Shown piece by piece: positions 1 through 6,992 of a DNA stretch of 21,200 nt. Location: assembly GCA_018658605.1 (NCBI GenBank), contig JABHUV010000065.1, positions 1-21,200 on the forward strand, in the 5' to 3' direction. The position numbers were made by a program, and so were the translations under genes. Every line of letters begins with the position of its first letter. The first letter of the stretch is position 1. Under the pieces are notes generated by a model. It worked only from the letters and a program-made list of their open reading frames with translations. It was not told where the DNA came from and ran no database searches. This stretch comes from Planctomycetaceae bacterium. Its GTDB lineage: Bacteria > Planctomycetota > Planctomycetia > Pirellulales > Pirellulaceae.

Positions 1-1148
1 CAACAAAACACGCTGCCCCAATGATCGCGACCACCTTTTGCATTAATCTTGGGTGTTCGTCCAAATTCGCCAATCGCAACGACAAGTGTTTCATCGAGCA
101 ATCCACGCTCTTCGAGGTCCGTAATTAAAGCGGAATACCCCACGTCAAAAATTGGGCATAGTACGTCCTCTAGGCGATCATGATTCTGGGCATGCGTATC
201 CCACAGCGGATTATCTGAAGCGTTATCGCCCGGTTCACGTGGCCAATTAACGTGAACCAAACGTACACCGGATTCAATTAACCGCCTAGCCAACAATACA
301 CATTGACCCCATCGATTACGACCGTAACGCTCACGCACGGTAGCAGGTTCTTGATCAATTGAAAACGCCGTTCTCGCTTTTCCCGACGTCAATAAATCAA
401 ACGCTTGGCGTTGATAGGTTGAAAAAACATCCAAGCTCTTAGCGCCATCAATTTCCCGCAGCCGATCCTCAAATTTTTGTTGTAATCTGCGGCGCTGTTG
501 CAAGCGTCCGGTAGTAATTCCGAGAGGTTCGAGCCCTTCAATACGATAGTCTTCGCGTGACGGGTCACCTATAAATCGCTCAGGATTCCATTGAGCCCCC
601 ATCAATCCACCTGTTTGCCCTGCAGGTGTAACACTGGCATTCAAACGAATAACATCTGGGATCATCACCGTGCTCAAACCTGGCATAACGTCACTCGGAC
701 GATATCGTTTGATTTGCGATCCATAAAAAGGCCAGTCCGACGACTGAATTGTACGAGCATTCGGACCTTGATACTTATAGCCGGTCAGTACCCAATGCCC
801 ACTACTGGAATGAATATTATCATCCGTTGCCATACTCCGAATCACCGCCAATTTATCAGCCATTGCTGCTGTTCTAGGCAACAGTTCGCAAAACTGCATG
901 CCGGGTACGGTGGTTTGAATTGGTTTAAACGGGCCGCGAATTTCTACGGGCGCGTGAGGTTTGGGATCAAACGTTTCATGCTGGGGAGGTCCACCATTGA
1001 GATACAAAAAAATCACATTTTTGGCTTTGCCAAAGGCGGGGCCATGCAGCTCTTCGCTGGGCGAAGCGCTCAATAACCGCGGCAGCGCAAGGCCCCCCAT
1101 TGCAAGACCTCCCACTCGAACCAACTCTCGGCGATTTATTGGATGCAT
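1..1148 (-). CDS. DUF1501 family protein, N-terminal part, cut by the left edge
   Basis: The minus-strand frame is open from ATG at 1148 to the window edge, giving 382 residues. The family (PF07394) belongs to the sulfatase/alkaline-phosphatase-like group and is abundant in planctomycetes; its biochemical role is not settled. The N-terminus carries a Tat-like leader (NRREL near residues 5-9, then a Gly/Ala/Leu-rich stretch), so export is likely. Family motifs are visible in order: LNGGPPQHETFDPKP near residue 50, a VIRSM segment, GEFGRTP at 360-366 and GRDHWG at 373-378. The last two are the usual C-terminal metal-site-like motifs, so only some 60-100 residues are probably missing. No DUF1549/DUF1553 partner lies upstream on this strand; the gene is divergent from the metallophosphoesterase. 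The family call is firm, the function unknown. Confidence 0.9.
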   Translation of the reverse strand, partial: MHPINRRELVRVGGLAMGGLALPRLLSASPSEELHGPAFGKAKNVIFLYLNGGPPQHETFDPKPHAPVEIRGPFKPIQTTVPGMQFCELLPRTAAMADKLAVIRSMATDDNIHSSSGHWVLTGYKYQGPNARTIQSSDWPFYGSQIKRYRPSDVMPGLSTVMIPDVIRLNASVTPAGQTGGLMGAQWNPERFIGDPSREDYRIEGLEPLGITTGRLQQRRRLQQKFEDRLREIDGAKSLDVFSTYQRQAFDLLTSGKARTAFSIDQEPATVRERYGRNRWGQCVLLARRLIESGVRLVHVNWPREPGDNASDNPLWDTHAQNHDRLEDVLCPIFDVGYSALITDLEERGLLDETLVVAIGEFGRTPKINAKGGRDHWGSVFC

Positions 1149-1188
1149 GATCTATTTCTCATTCAATATTATCAAAACGTCAGCGTGT

Positions 1189-1194
1189 ATTATA
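1189..1194 (-). promoter_or_regulatory. Candidate -10 element for the leftward DUF1501 gene
   Basis: A perfect TATAAT lies on the minus strand about 40 bases upstream of the ATG at 1148, which would give a 5' leader of about 34 nt. No good -35 hexamer is found at 16-18 bp spacing. It sits in the 211-bp divergent spacer between the DUF1501 and metallophosphoesterase genes, which holds no gene that I can support. Confidence 0.35.
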
Positions 1195-1355
1195 CGGTAT
1201 CGGTGGTTGGCGAAACGGGTAATCTATTATCACATAGCAATTCCCAAGTTTATCCTTCGTGTGACGCAGTTTATCCATTCCGCAGAAGCAGGCGGGGGCT
1301 CATTCGTGCTTCAAACACAGACATCGCATATCACCCGACACTCTCGTAATGTGTG

Positions 1356-1361
1356 TATAAT
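1356..1361 (+). promoter_or_regulatory. Candidate -10 element overlapping the first ATG of the metallophosphoesterase
   Basis: TATAAT at 1356-1361 is preceded by alternating TG steps and overlaps the first in-frame ATG (1360). Transcription from it would begin around 1368, almost exactly at the second ATG (1369). No clear -35 is present, so this could be chance. Confidence 0.3.
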
Positions 1362-2361
1362 GAAGTTCATGTCAAAGCTAGACAACCATTGGACATTTCT
1401 GCATGTCAACGATAGTCACATGGGTACGCCGCGTAGTTATCGATTTCGGCCTGCTATAAATAGACGTTGGGCGGCAATTCGTCAACAAATGCTCGACATC
1501 AATGCAGATCTCATACTCCACGGAGGCGACTTAACACGCGACGGTGATACGCATGAATTCGAATATGAACAAGCTCGGGATGACTTAGCCGCATTTGAGT
1601 GCCCCGTTCACGTCATTCCAGGCAATATGGATGTCGGTAACAAACACACAGACCGTAACGGAGCAAAAAAACGCTGGGACCCGTTGGGACTCGGCTGGTA
1701 TGATCCCGACCTTAATATGACTGCCGAGCGGCTCGAGTTGTTTGCCCAATACTTCGGCCCCATTCAATGGTCTTGGGTGCACCGGAATGTGCGATTCACC
1801 GGTTTTTACGCTGCCGTAGCTGGCTCTGGGCTACCGCAAGAAGAAGACTTCTGGCGGTTCATCGAGCAATTGCCTCAGTTAACACAAAGCGAACCAACAA
1901 GACACCACGTTGCTGTCATGCATTATTGGCCTTTCATGGAATTCCCAGATGAACCCGCATGGGATCTGACGGATTTGGAACAATACGACAATTGGTACTT
2001 TTCAATTGACCCGCCACACCGCCAAAAACTGTGGCAGATATTACAACAATCCAATGTCGACATTCTGTTCTGTGGACACGTGCATACCGGACGCTCTATG
2101 CAATTAGTCGATGGCATCCGAGTTTACCGCACGCAAGCCGCAGGAAATACTTCCCAGCTCGCCGAACGCTGGAAAGATGCTGATGCACGATTTGGTTTTC
2201 AATGCTGTGATGTCACCGCCGATGGAATTAAAGTTCAGTTTGTATTGGGAAATGACCAATGTGAAGAATTTGATACCTTCGGGCCATTAGGGCATCCACC
2301 CGTTAAAGAACGTGATTATCAAGTCGCAACGCAACAACCTTCATTAGCTCCCGACCATTAA
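1360..2361 (+). CDS. Calcineurin-like metallophosphoesterase
   Basis: This is a phosphoesterase of the Metallophos fold (PF00149), hydrolysing a phosphomono- or diester at a two-metal centre; the substrate cannot be read from sequence. Numbered from the ATG at 1369 (330 aa), the metal-binding motifs come in the right order: D15-S-H17, GGD ending at D54, GNMD with N86, MHYW with H185, and GHVH with H237 and H239. The frame is open upstream to 961, but that part is low-complexity antisense of the neighbouring gene and has no homology-like signal, so the start is 1360 or 1369. No Shine-Dalgarno is visible. There is no signal peptide, so the enzyme is predicted to be cytoplasmic, unlike the two exported hydrolases that follow. 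The stop is 10 bp before the next ATG, which suggests an operon. Confidence 0.88.
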   Translation: MKFMSKLDNHWTFLHVNDSHMGTPRSYRFRPAINRRWAAIRQQMLDINADLILHGGDLTRDGDTHEFEYEQARDDLAAFECPVHVIPGNMDVGNKHTDRNGAKKRWDPLGLGWYDPDLNMTAERLELFAQYFGPIQWSWVHRNVRFTGFYAAVAGSGLPQEEDFWRFIEQLPQLTQSEPTRHHVAVMHYWPFMEFPDEPAWDLTDLEQYDNWYFSIDPPHRQKLWQILQQSNVDILFCGHVHTGRSMQLVDGIRVYRTQAAGNTSQLAERWKDADARFGFQCCDVTADGIKVQFVLGNDQCEEFDTFGPLGHPPVKERDYQVATQQPSLAPDH

Positions 2362-2371
2362 GGTATTCTAT

Positions 2372-3778
2372 ATGTTTTTAGCAACCTCATTATTCCGTCA
2401 ATCGAAGCATTTTATGCTTCTCGCAATCGCCGTCGCGTGGTGGCAACCAAGCCACATCAGCGCCGACACCAACTGGCAGGCTGGACTCGCCAGCGAAGTC
2501 ATTACACCAAACGGTTCAATGTGGATGGCAGGATATGCTAGCCGCACAAAACCAGCTGAAGGTAAAATTCATGACCTTTATGCCAAGGCGATCGCACTGG
2601 AAAGTCCTAATAAGACTCGTTTAGTCATCGTCACCTTAGATCTCATCAGTATCCCTTATCCGATTCGTGATTATCTGGAAGCTGAAGTCAAAAAACGGTT
2701 TGACTTACCCCCCGCCGGACTATTAATGAATTGTTCGCACACACATTGTGGCCCTGAGATACGAACAACACGCTGGAGTGACGATGGCTTACCAGCAGAA
2801 CGATTAGCATCAGCCAAATCCTACGTCACATTCTTGAAATCAAAGCTGATACAAGTCGTGGAGCAGGCGTTAGAAGATCTGCAACTTGCTGATGTTTCTT
2901 TTTGTCGAGCACGGTGTGGGTTTGCCATGAATCGACGGCTACCATCGCCAAACGGTTACCGTAACTTCCCCAACCCGAACGGCCCTGTTGATCACGACGT
3001 TCCTGTTCTCAGTGTGCGAAGCACCGCAGGAAAACTACGTGGCATCTTATTTGGTTATGCGTGCCACAATACAACGCTGGGATTTTATCAATTCTGTGGA
3101 GACTTTGCTGGATTCGCGCAACTAGCGATCGAAGAGGCCAATCCTGGGGCCATTGCCCTTTACCTGCAAGGCTGTGGCGCAGATATCAATCCCTATCCAC
3201 GGGGCACATTGGAACTTGCCAAACAACACGGTCAGTCATTAGCGACTGCCGTCCAATCCGCATTAGACACCGTAGCAACACCACTAGTCGGTGAATTGCG
3301 AACTAGCTATGGCAAAGCAACCGTTGAGTATTCAACTCCGCCAACCAAAGACGAACTTGTCGCGCGAACTAATTCTTCCAATAAATACGTTGTCATCCAT
3401 GGCCAGCGTTTATTAACACAACTTGCAAACGATGGCCACCTGCGTCGTACTTATAATTGCCCGATTCAAGTTGTCCAACTAGGTGATAAGCTAAAGATGA
3501 TTGCCTTGCCCGGCGAAACGGTTGTTGATTATGCGTTGCGAATAAAATCTGACTTAACGACTACGCCAGATCCTGGTGCTTCAGTCTGGGTTGCTGGATA
3601 TTGCAATGATGTATTTGCGTATGTGCCTAGTCGACGCGTGCTCCTTGAAGGTGGCTATGAAGCAGGGGATGCCATGAAATATTTCACAACGGTGCTGCAA
3701 CATGGTCCATTCGCCCAAAATATTGAAGAAATAATCGTTCGCAAAGTGTACGAGCTTAACAAAAGTCTACAAAAATAA
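2372..3778 (+). CDS. Neutral/alkaline non-lysosomal ceramidase-like protein
   Basis: This 468-residue protein has the N-terminal catalytic domain of neutral ceramidases (PF04734), zinc amidases that release fatty acid from ceramide-like N-acyl lipids. The hydrophobic N-terminus (about residues 10-31, ending SHISADT) looks like a signal peptide; MLLAIAVAWW at residue 15 is an alternative start. Likely zinc ligands and conserved motifs are CSHTHCGPE (H123, H125), ACHNTTLG (H232), GCGADINPYP (266-275), LPGETV (E382) and CNDVFAYVPS (Y417), placed as in characterised ceramidases. It lacks the C-terminal immunoglobulin-like domain of Pseudomonas and human enzymes, as short planctomycete members do. 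Many such homologues are untested, so the true substrate may be another N-acyl compound. It lies 10 bp after the metallophosphoesterase and 44 bp before the alpha/beta hydrolase. Confidence 0.85.
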   Translation: MFLATSLFRQSKHFMLLAIAVAWWQPSHISADTNWQAGLASEVITPNGSMWMAGYASRTKPAEGKIHDLYAKAIALESPNKTRLVIVTLDLISIPYPIRDYLEAEVKKRFDLPPAGLLMNCSHTHCGPEIRTTRWSDDGLPAERLASAKSYVTFLKSKLIQVVEQALEDLQLADVSFCRARCGFAMNRRLPSPNGYRNFPNPNGPVDHDVPVLSVRSTAGKLRGILFGYACHNTTLGFYQFCGDFAGFAQLAIEEANPGAIALYLQGCGADINPYPRGTLELAKQHGQSLATAVQSALDTVATPLVGELRTSYGKATVEYSTPPTKDELVARTNSSNKYVVIHGQRLLTQLANDGHLRRTYNCPIQVVQLGDKLKMIALPGETVVDYALRIKSDLTTTPDPGASVWVAGYCNDVFAYVPSRRVLLEGGYEAGDAMKYFTTVLQHGPFAQNIEEIIVRKVYELNKSLQK

Positions 3779-3807
3779 ATTGTCATTTCATTAACACACG
3801 CATCGTC

Positions 3808-3813
3808 AAAGGA
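3808..3813 (+). promoter_or_regulatory. Ribosome binding site of the alpha/beta hydrolase
   Basis: AAAGGA lies 9 nt before the ATG at 3823 and supports that start. It is one of few recognisable Shine-Dalgarno sites in the window. Confidence 0.6.
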
Positions 3814-3822
3814 CATCCATTT

Positions 3823-4575
3823 ATGGGTCATCAACTACACAATTACACGCTTCCTCTTCTGTGTGTAATAATCGCTTTCACGCTTTGTCCGCACGTTGCA
3901 AAAGCAACAGATGCCGTCCCTGGAAAACAAGTCCAACAGTCAACGACCATTGTCACAGACGGCGAAAAGTCCAGCATTCCCCATTGGACCTATTTACCGA
4001 AGTCCTACAATGACAATACAAAGCAGGCCGTTCCACTACTATTATTTTTACATGGGGCTGGGGAAAGTGGCGACGATTTGAACCAAGTGCTTCAATGGGG
4101 GCCACCCAAAAGAATCATTGAAGGAAACCATTACCCGCTGGTAATTGTCTCACCACAATGTCCGGACCGTAAAATTGGTTGGAATGGCAAGCAATTGGTA
4201 ATGCTTATCGATGAACTGGTCGGAAAATATAACATTGACCGCCGACGAATTTATTGCACCGGTTTGAGTATGGGAGGTGCTGGCACGTTCAGAATAATGG
4301 AAACGGCACCACGTTTGTTAGCGACGGCTGTGCCAATTTGCGGTCGTGGAAATATTGAAAATGCAAGGAAAATGACCCATCAGAGCGTTCGCATATATGT
4401 TGGGTCTGAAGATGGCGTATTACAAACAAATCAGCAAATTACGACAGCGATTAAGAAAGCCGGCGGAGATGTTACCCTCACAGTTTACGACGGCGTTGGG
4501 CACGTGTGCTGGCCAGCGGTTTACGAAGATCCAAAATTCTACCAATGGTTGCTGACACAAAAACGCGGTCATTAA
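3823..4575 (+). CDS. Exported alpha/beta hydrolase, COG4099-like predicted esterase/peptidase
   Basis: This is a 250-residue serine hydrolase of the predicted-peptidase/dienelactone-hydrolase-like group, acting on ester or amide bonds of an unknown substrate outside the cytoplasm. Residues 8-29 form a signal peptide ending in VAKAT. The core shows the oxyanion-hole motif FLHGAGE (75-81), VSPQCP (109-114), the nucleophile elbow GLSMGG with S149, acid D197 in GSEDG, and H227 in GVGHVCW: a complete catalytic triad in normal order and spacing. Length is normal for a single-domain member. It follows the ceramidase-like gene by 44 bp on the same strand and likely belongs to the same transcript, although its own ribosome binding site allows independent translation. 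It ends 33 bp from the stop of the convergent peptidase gene. Confidence 0.88.
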   Translation: MGHQLHNYTLPLLCVIIAFTLCPHVAKATDAVPGKQVQQSTTIVTDGEKSSIPHWTYLPKSYNDNTKQAVPLLLFLHGAGESGDDLNQVLQWGPPKRIIEGNHYPLVIVSPQCPDRKIGWNGKQLVMLIDELVGKYNIDRRRIYCTGLSMGGAGTFRIMETAPRLLATAVPICGRGNIENARKMTHQSVRIYVGSEDGVLQTNQQITTAIKKAGGDVTLTVYDGVGHVCWPAVYEDPKFYQWLLTQKRGH

Positions 4576-4608
4576 TGCGAATGTAAATCAATGCTATAGA
4601 GGCGGCCC

Positions 4609-5898
4609 CTACCTTTTGTTGATTTTCTCTAGTGGCTGCAAAGGGATCAGCGCTGGATCACCAATAATGACATAAAGTAGTGTGTTCTGTGGTACCCCCC
4701 GTTGTCCAGGTGCAACTTCCGTGACCACAAATTTACCTGGACCAAAACCACGCATATCCATCAAGGAGTTGATTAACTGTTGGTAGGATTCGCCGACACT
4801 TTTACCTTGCATCCATTTTTCCAAAACTGGATACAGATGCGGGAAGCCGGAACTAAGCCGCATATGCCCAAAAAACACTGTCGCTCCACGGTCAATATAT
4901 CGTGTGCTGAAAGATTGGCGTGGTGTCACATCATACCCACCAGGAATGCGCGTCATCTTTGGAAAATCCGTTTTTAATGGAGCTGCTGCAAAACATGATC
5001 CCGACAAGACAATCTGATTCTTAGACCGCGTCAAAATCCCATCGATGTCAACTGAGCACGACATACCAGGGGAACCATGGCCATGCATAATAACCAACGA
5101 AGCATCCGCTAAAGCTGCGGCGGCGGCTGGTTCAAATTTTTTAACAAAATCTCCCTTATTCTTCATCTGAATGTTCCATGTTTGAGAACCGCTTAGATGA
5201 GGAGCGTCGGTTGCGGCCGGAGTGTAAATCGCGATGGTCGGAGTTTGTAATCCATAAGTGCTGAATACTTTCCGTAGAATTCCCGCTTTCTGTAGTGATC
5301 TAGATTCTTGATTAGATGGCACTTGGCTTATAGCCATCGGCTTCAGTTGTTTTTGTGCGATACTCTGAAACTTGATAGAACGTTGAATTAATGCCGCAAA
5401 GGACTTAGCGTCAGAGGCTAACAACACACCCGGATAAGCATCTAAGTACTTGTCATCATCCAACGTACTGAGCAACTCCCACATTCCAAGCAACATATTT
5501 TCGCGATAAGACTCCAAACGCGGAGCAATGGCGACGTATTGTGGCTTAAAATCCATGAGTTGCTTGCGAACCGTATACAAAATATCTGTCTGATAGATTC
5601 TCCCGAGGTCCGCCACATGAATTATTTTGGCTTGGCGATGTTCTGCCAACTCTCGTAATGCCGCCATGTATTGGTCGTCGGTATGATCTGTAATGATGAC
5701 ATAGCCACTACCCATTGGAGCATGATGTTTCAGTTTCAGTATAAACGCTGAATTACGAAGAATCGCTGTTGCTGGTCGTGGTGATTGCCTATCAATACGC
5801 GGCAAGTCACTGATTGCCGGAATCCTAAACTCTTGGGTAACACCCAACGCACATTGCAGTAACAACAGGACAAATAGAATTTTTACGGGCATCTTCAT
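4609..5898 (-). CDS. Exported peptidase C25-like (gingipain-type clan CD cysteine peptidase)
   Basis: I take the ATG at 5898 (429 aa) as start; an in-frame TTG at 5916 adds six residues, and residue numbers below count from that TTG. Residues 9-28 form a signal peptide. The C-terminal half carries the clan CD dyad: histidine in IMHGHGSPG (H280) and cysteine in IVLSGSCFAA (C308), 28 residues apart, close to the 33 between H211 and C244 of gingipain RgpB. The end, YVIIGDPALIPL, matches the conserved tail of C25 domains. The N-terminal half (45-235) resembles the alpha/beta subdomain that precedes the active site in that family. No Ig-like domain or type IX sorting domain follows. A CHAT domain is the main alternative, but its His-Cys spacing is usually larger and the GDPAL tail favours C25. 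The TlpA-like gene lies just upstream on the same strand. Confidence 0.72.
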   Translation of the reverse strand: MKMPVKILFVLLLLQCALGVTQEFRIPAISDLPRIDRQSPRPATAILRNSAFILKLKHHAPMGSGYVIITDHTDDQYMAALRELAEHRQAKIIHVADLGRIYQTDILYTVRKQLMDFKPQYVAIAPRLESYRENMLLGMWELLSTLDDDKYLDAYPGVLLASDAKSFAALIQRSIKFQSIAQKQLKPMAISQVPSNQESRSLQKAGILRKVFSTYGLQTPTIAIYTPAATDAPHLSGSQTWNIQMKNKGDFVKKFEPAAAAALADASLVIMHGHGSPGMSCSVDIDGILTRSKNQIVLSGSCFAAAPLKTDFPKMTRIPGGYDVTPRQSFSTRYIDRGATVFFGHMRLSSGFPHLYPVLEKWMQGKSVGESYQQLINSLMDMRGFGPGKFVVTEVAPGQRGVPQNTLLYVIIGDPALIPLQPLEKINKR

Positions 5899-5962
5899 AG
5901 GAATCAATCGCAACAATAATGATTAAAATGATCTCGCACGGAGGTCAGCTTCTTTCAATGTG

Positions 5963-6523
5963 TCAGCCACGCTCCACAGTTTTATTATGAGAAGGCTTGT
6001 TGCCTGCAAGGACTGCTTGGATCGCATCCTCGACCAAATTCGTTTGACCCTGCTTGAATTGACCAAAATATCGTAGCTTGCCTTGCGCGTCGATGATTAC
6101 CGTCGTGGTCGTCATTTTAGCGCCAAATAAATCTGCAACACGACCTTTAGCATCCATCATCACAGGCATCGTCAGCTTCTTTTCTTTTAGGAATGCAGCC
6201 ACGTCGCTACCGCTTTCACCGACACTGCTGTCGACGGCCATGATCGCCACCTTGCCTCGATACTTGGTTGCTAGACGACTTAGTGGTTGTTCAACATGAC
6301 GACAACTACCACAAAATGAGCACCAAAATGTGAGAACGGTTATTCCACTGCTATTGTTTTGTTTATCACTGGCCAACTCACGCAACTTGACCGTCTTACC
6401 AGTCACCGTTTTCATCGCGAAATCGGGGGTCGCTTGACCAATCGTCAACGGTTGGTCTGTAGCTTGAACTAGTGAACCAAGCACACACAACGTCAAGATG
6501 ATCGATAGGGAAAGGAATCTCAT
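5963..6523 (-). CDS. Exported TlpA-like thioredoxin-fold protein
   Basis: ATG at 6523 gives 186 residues; an in-frame TTG at 6538 (191 aa) is less likely, because the signal peptide (MRFLSLSIILTLCVLG, cleavage near VQA) begins at the ATG. Counted from the TTG, the protein shows the TlpA/AhpC-TSA start (IGQATPDFAMKTVTGK), the active-site segment FWCSFCGSC with the redox CxxC at C76 and C79 plus an extra C73, an IMAVDSS strand, and the final TVIIDAQGKLRYFG. It should act as an extracytoplasmic disulfide reductase or peroxiredoxin-like protein. The proline normally found just before the TVIID strand (cis-Pro) is replaced within MTTTT, which would alter substrate handling. It precedes the C25-like peptidase by about 64 bp and is probably co-transcribed with it. 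Confidence 0.85.
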   Translation of the reverse strand: MRFLSLSIILTLCVLGSLVQATDQPLTIGQATPDFAMKTVTGKTVKLRELASDKQNNSSGITVLTFWCSFCGSCRHVEQPLSRLATKYRGKVAIMAVDSSVGESGSDVAAFLKEKKLTMPVMMDAKGRVADLFGAKMTTTTVIIDAQGKLRYFGQFKQGQTNLVEDAIQAVLAGNKPSHNKTVERG

Positions 6524-6566
6524 TTTTGGGTAATCCAATGTATTAGTTACAAGAAGTTCTGGTTTT

Positions 6567-6572
6567 ATTATA
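6567..6572 (-). promoter_or_regulatory. Candidate -10 element for the TlpA-like / C25-like pair
   Basis: A perfect TATAAT on the minus strand lies 43 bases upstream of the ATG at 6523, giving a leader of about 37 nt. The -35 region has only a weak match (TGTAAA at 19 bp). The position in the 195-bp gap after the DUF1653 gene is where a promoter is expected. Confidence 0.4.
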
Positions 6573-6673
6573 GAGTACCTCTAATAACAACTTTACAGGC
6601 TCACTGACAATTTCCGAGCGTTTTTCGATAATACGTGAATCCATATTTAACACAATTCAGTATTCGGGGACTT

Positions 6674-6683
6674 CGAGATCTCG
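6674..6683. repeat. 10-bp perfect palindrome CGAGATCTCG
   Basis: This palindrome lies between the DUF1653 stop (6719) and the candidate promoter at 6567. With no loop and no T-run it is not a terminator; it could be a regulator or restriction-type site, or chance. Confidence 0.3.
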
Positions 6684-6718
6684 TACCTTGGGAAATTCCT
6701 ATCGAACTAAACTCCTGT

Positions 6719-6952
6719 TTATTCGGAATCTGCTTCTCCAATAAAATCAAACCGTGGCAAGCGTTTACCGTCGACGATCACATCCTCAAAAAACATCTCG
6801 CGTGGACGCACCCATAATAGACGTTCACCATACTCTGGACGATACAGCACCAATTGTTCTTGCGTTTCACTATGATAAACTAATCCAAGCACGGTATATT
6901 GTTTGTTCTTATAATGACGATAACGTCCAAGTTGTATTTCGTCTTGCGACAT
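6719..6952 (-). CDS. DUF1653 family protein
   Basis: This 77-residue protein spans a whole DUF1653 domain (PF07866), a small all-beta domain of unknown function widespread in bacteria. Recognisable family signatures are GRYRHYKNKQYTVLG near residues 9-23, HSETQE (27-32), LVLYRPEYGERLLWVRP and EMFFEDV, ending in a PRFDFI motif. It has no signal peptide and is predicted to be cytoplasmic. The ATG at 6952 is supported by a GGAG ribosome binding site 8 nt upstream, within 6961-6968. It is divergent from the PhoD-like gene with a 40-bp gap. No function can be inferred from its neighbours. Confidence 0.9.
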   Translation of the reverse strand: MSQDEIQLGRYRHYKNKQYTVLGLVYHSETQEQLVLYRPEYGERLLWVRPREMFFEDVIVDGKRLPRFDFIGEADSE

Positions 6953-6960
6953 TCAGTTTT

Positions 6961-6968
6961 CTCCCTCC
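6961..6968 (-). promoter_or_regulatory. Ribosome binding site of the DUF1653 gene
   Basis: The minus strand reads GGAGGGAG here, with the proximal GGAG 8 nt before the ATG at 6952. This is a strong Shine-Dalgarno and fixes the start. Confidence 0.7.
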
Positions 6969-6992
6969 AAATACATACATAAGGCTGACATC

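Noticed and set aside
591..1076. 161-codon plus-strand open frame
   Set aside because: It is antisense to the DUF1501 gene, which has clear family motifs in the opposite frame.
961..1359. Upstream extension of the metallophosphoesterase frame
   Set aside because: It begins at TTG, overlaps the DUF1501 gene in antisense, and the protein fold starts only after ATG 1360/1369.
4609..5898. CHAT-domain protease as the identity of the 429-aa protein
   Set aside because: The His-Cys distance of 28 and the C-terminal GDPAL motif fit C25 better; a profile search would decide.
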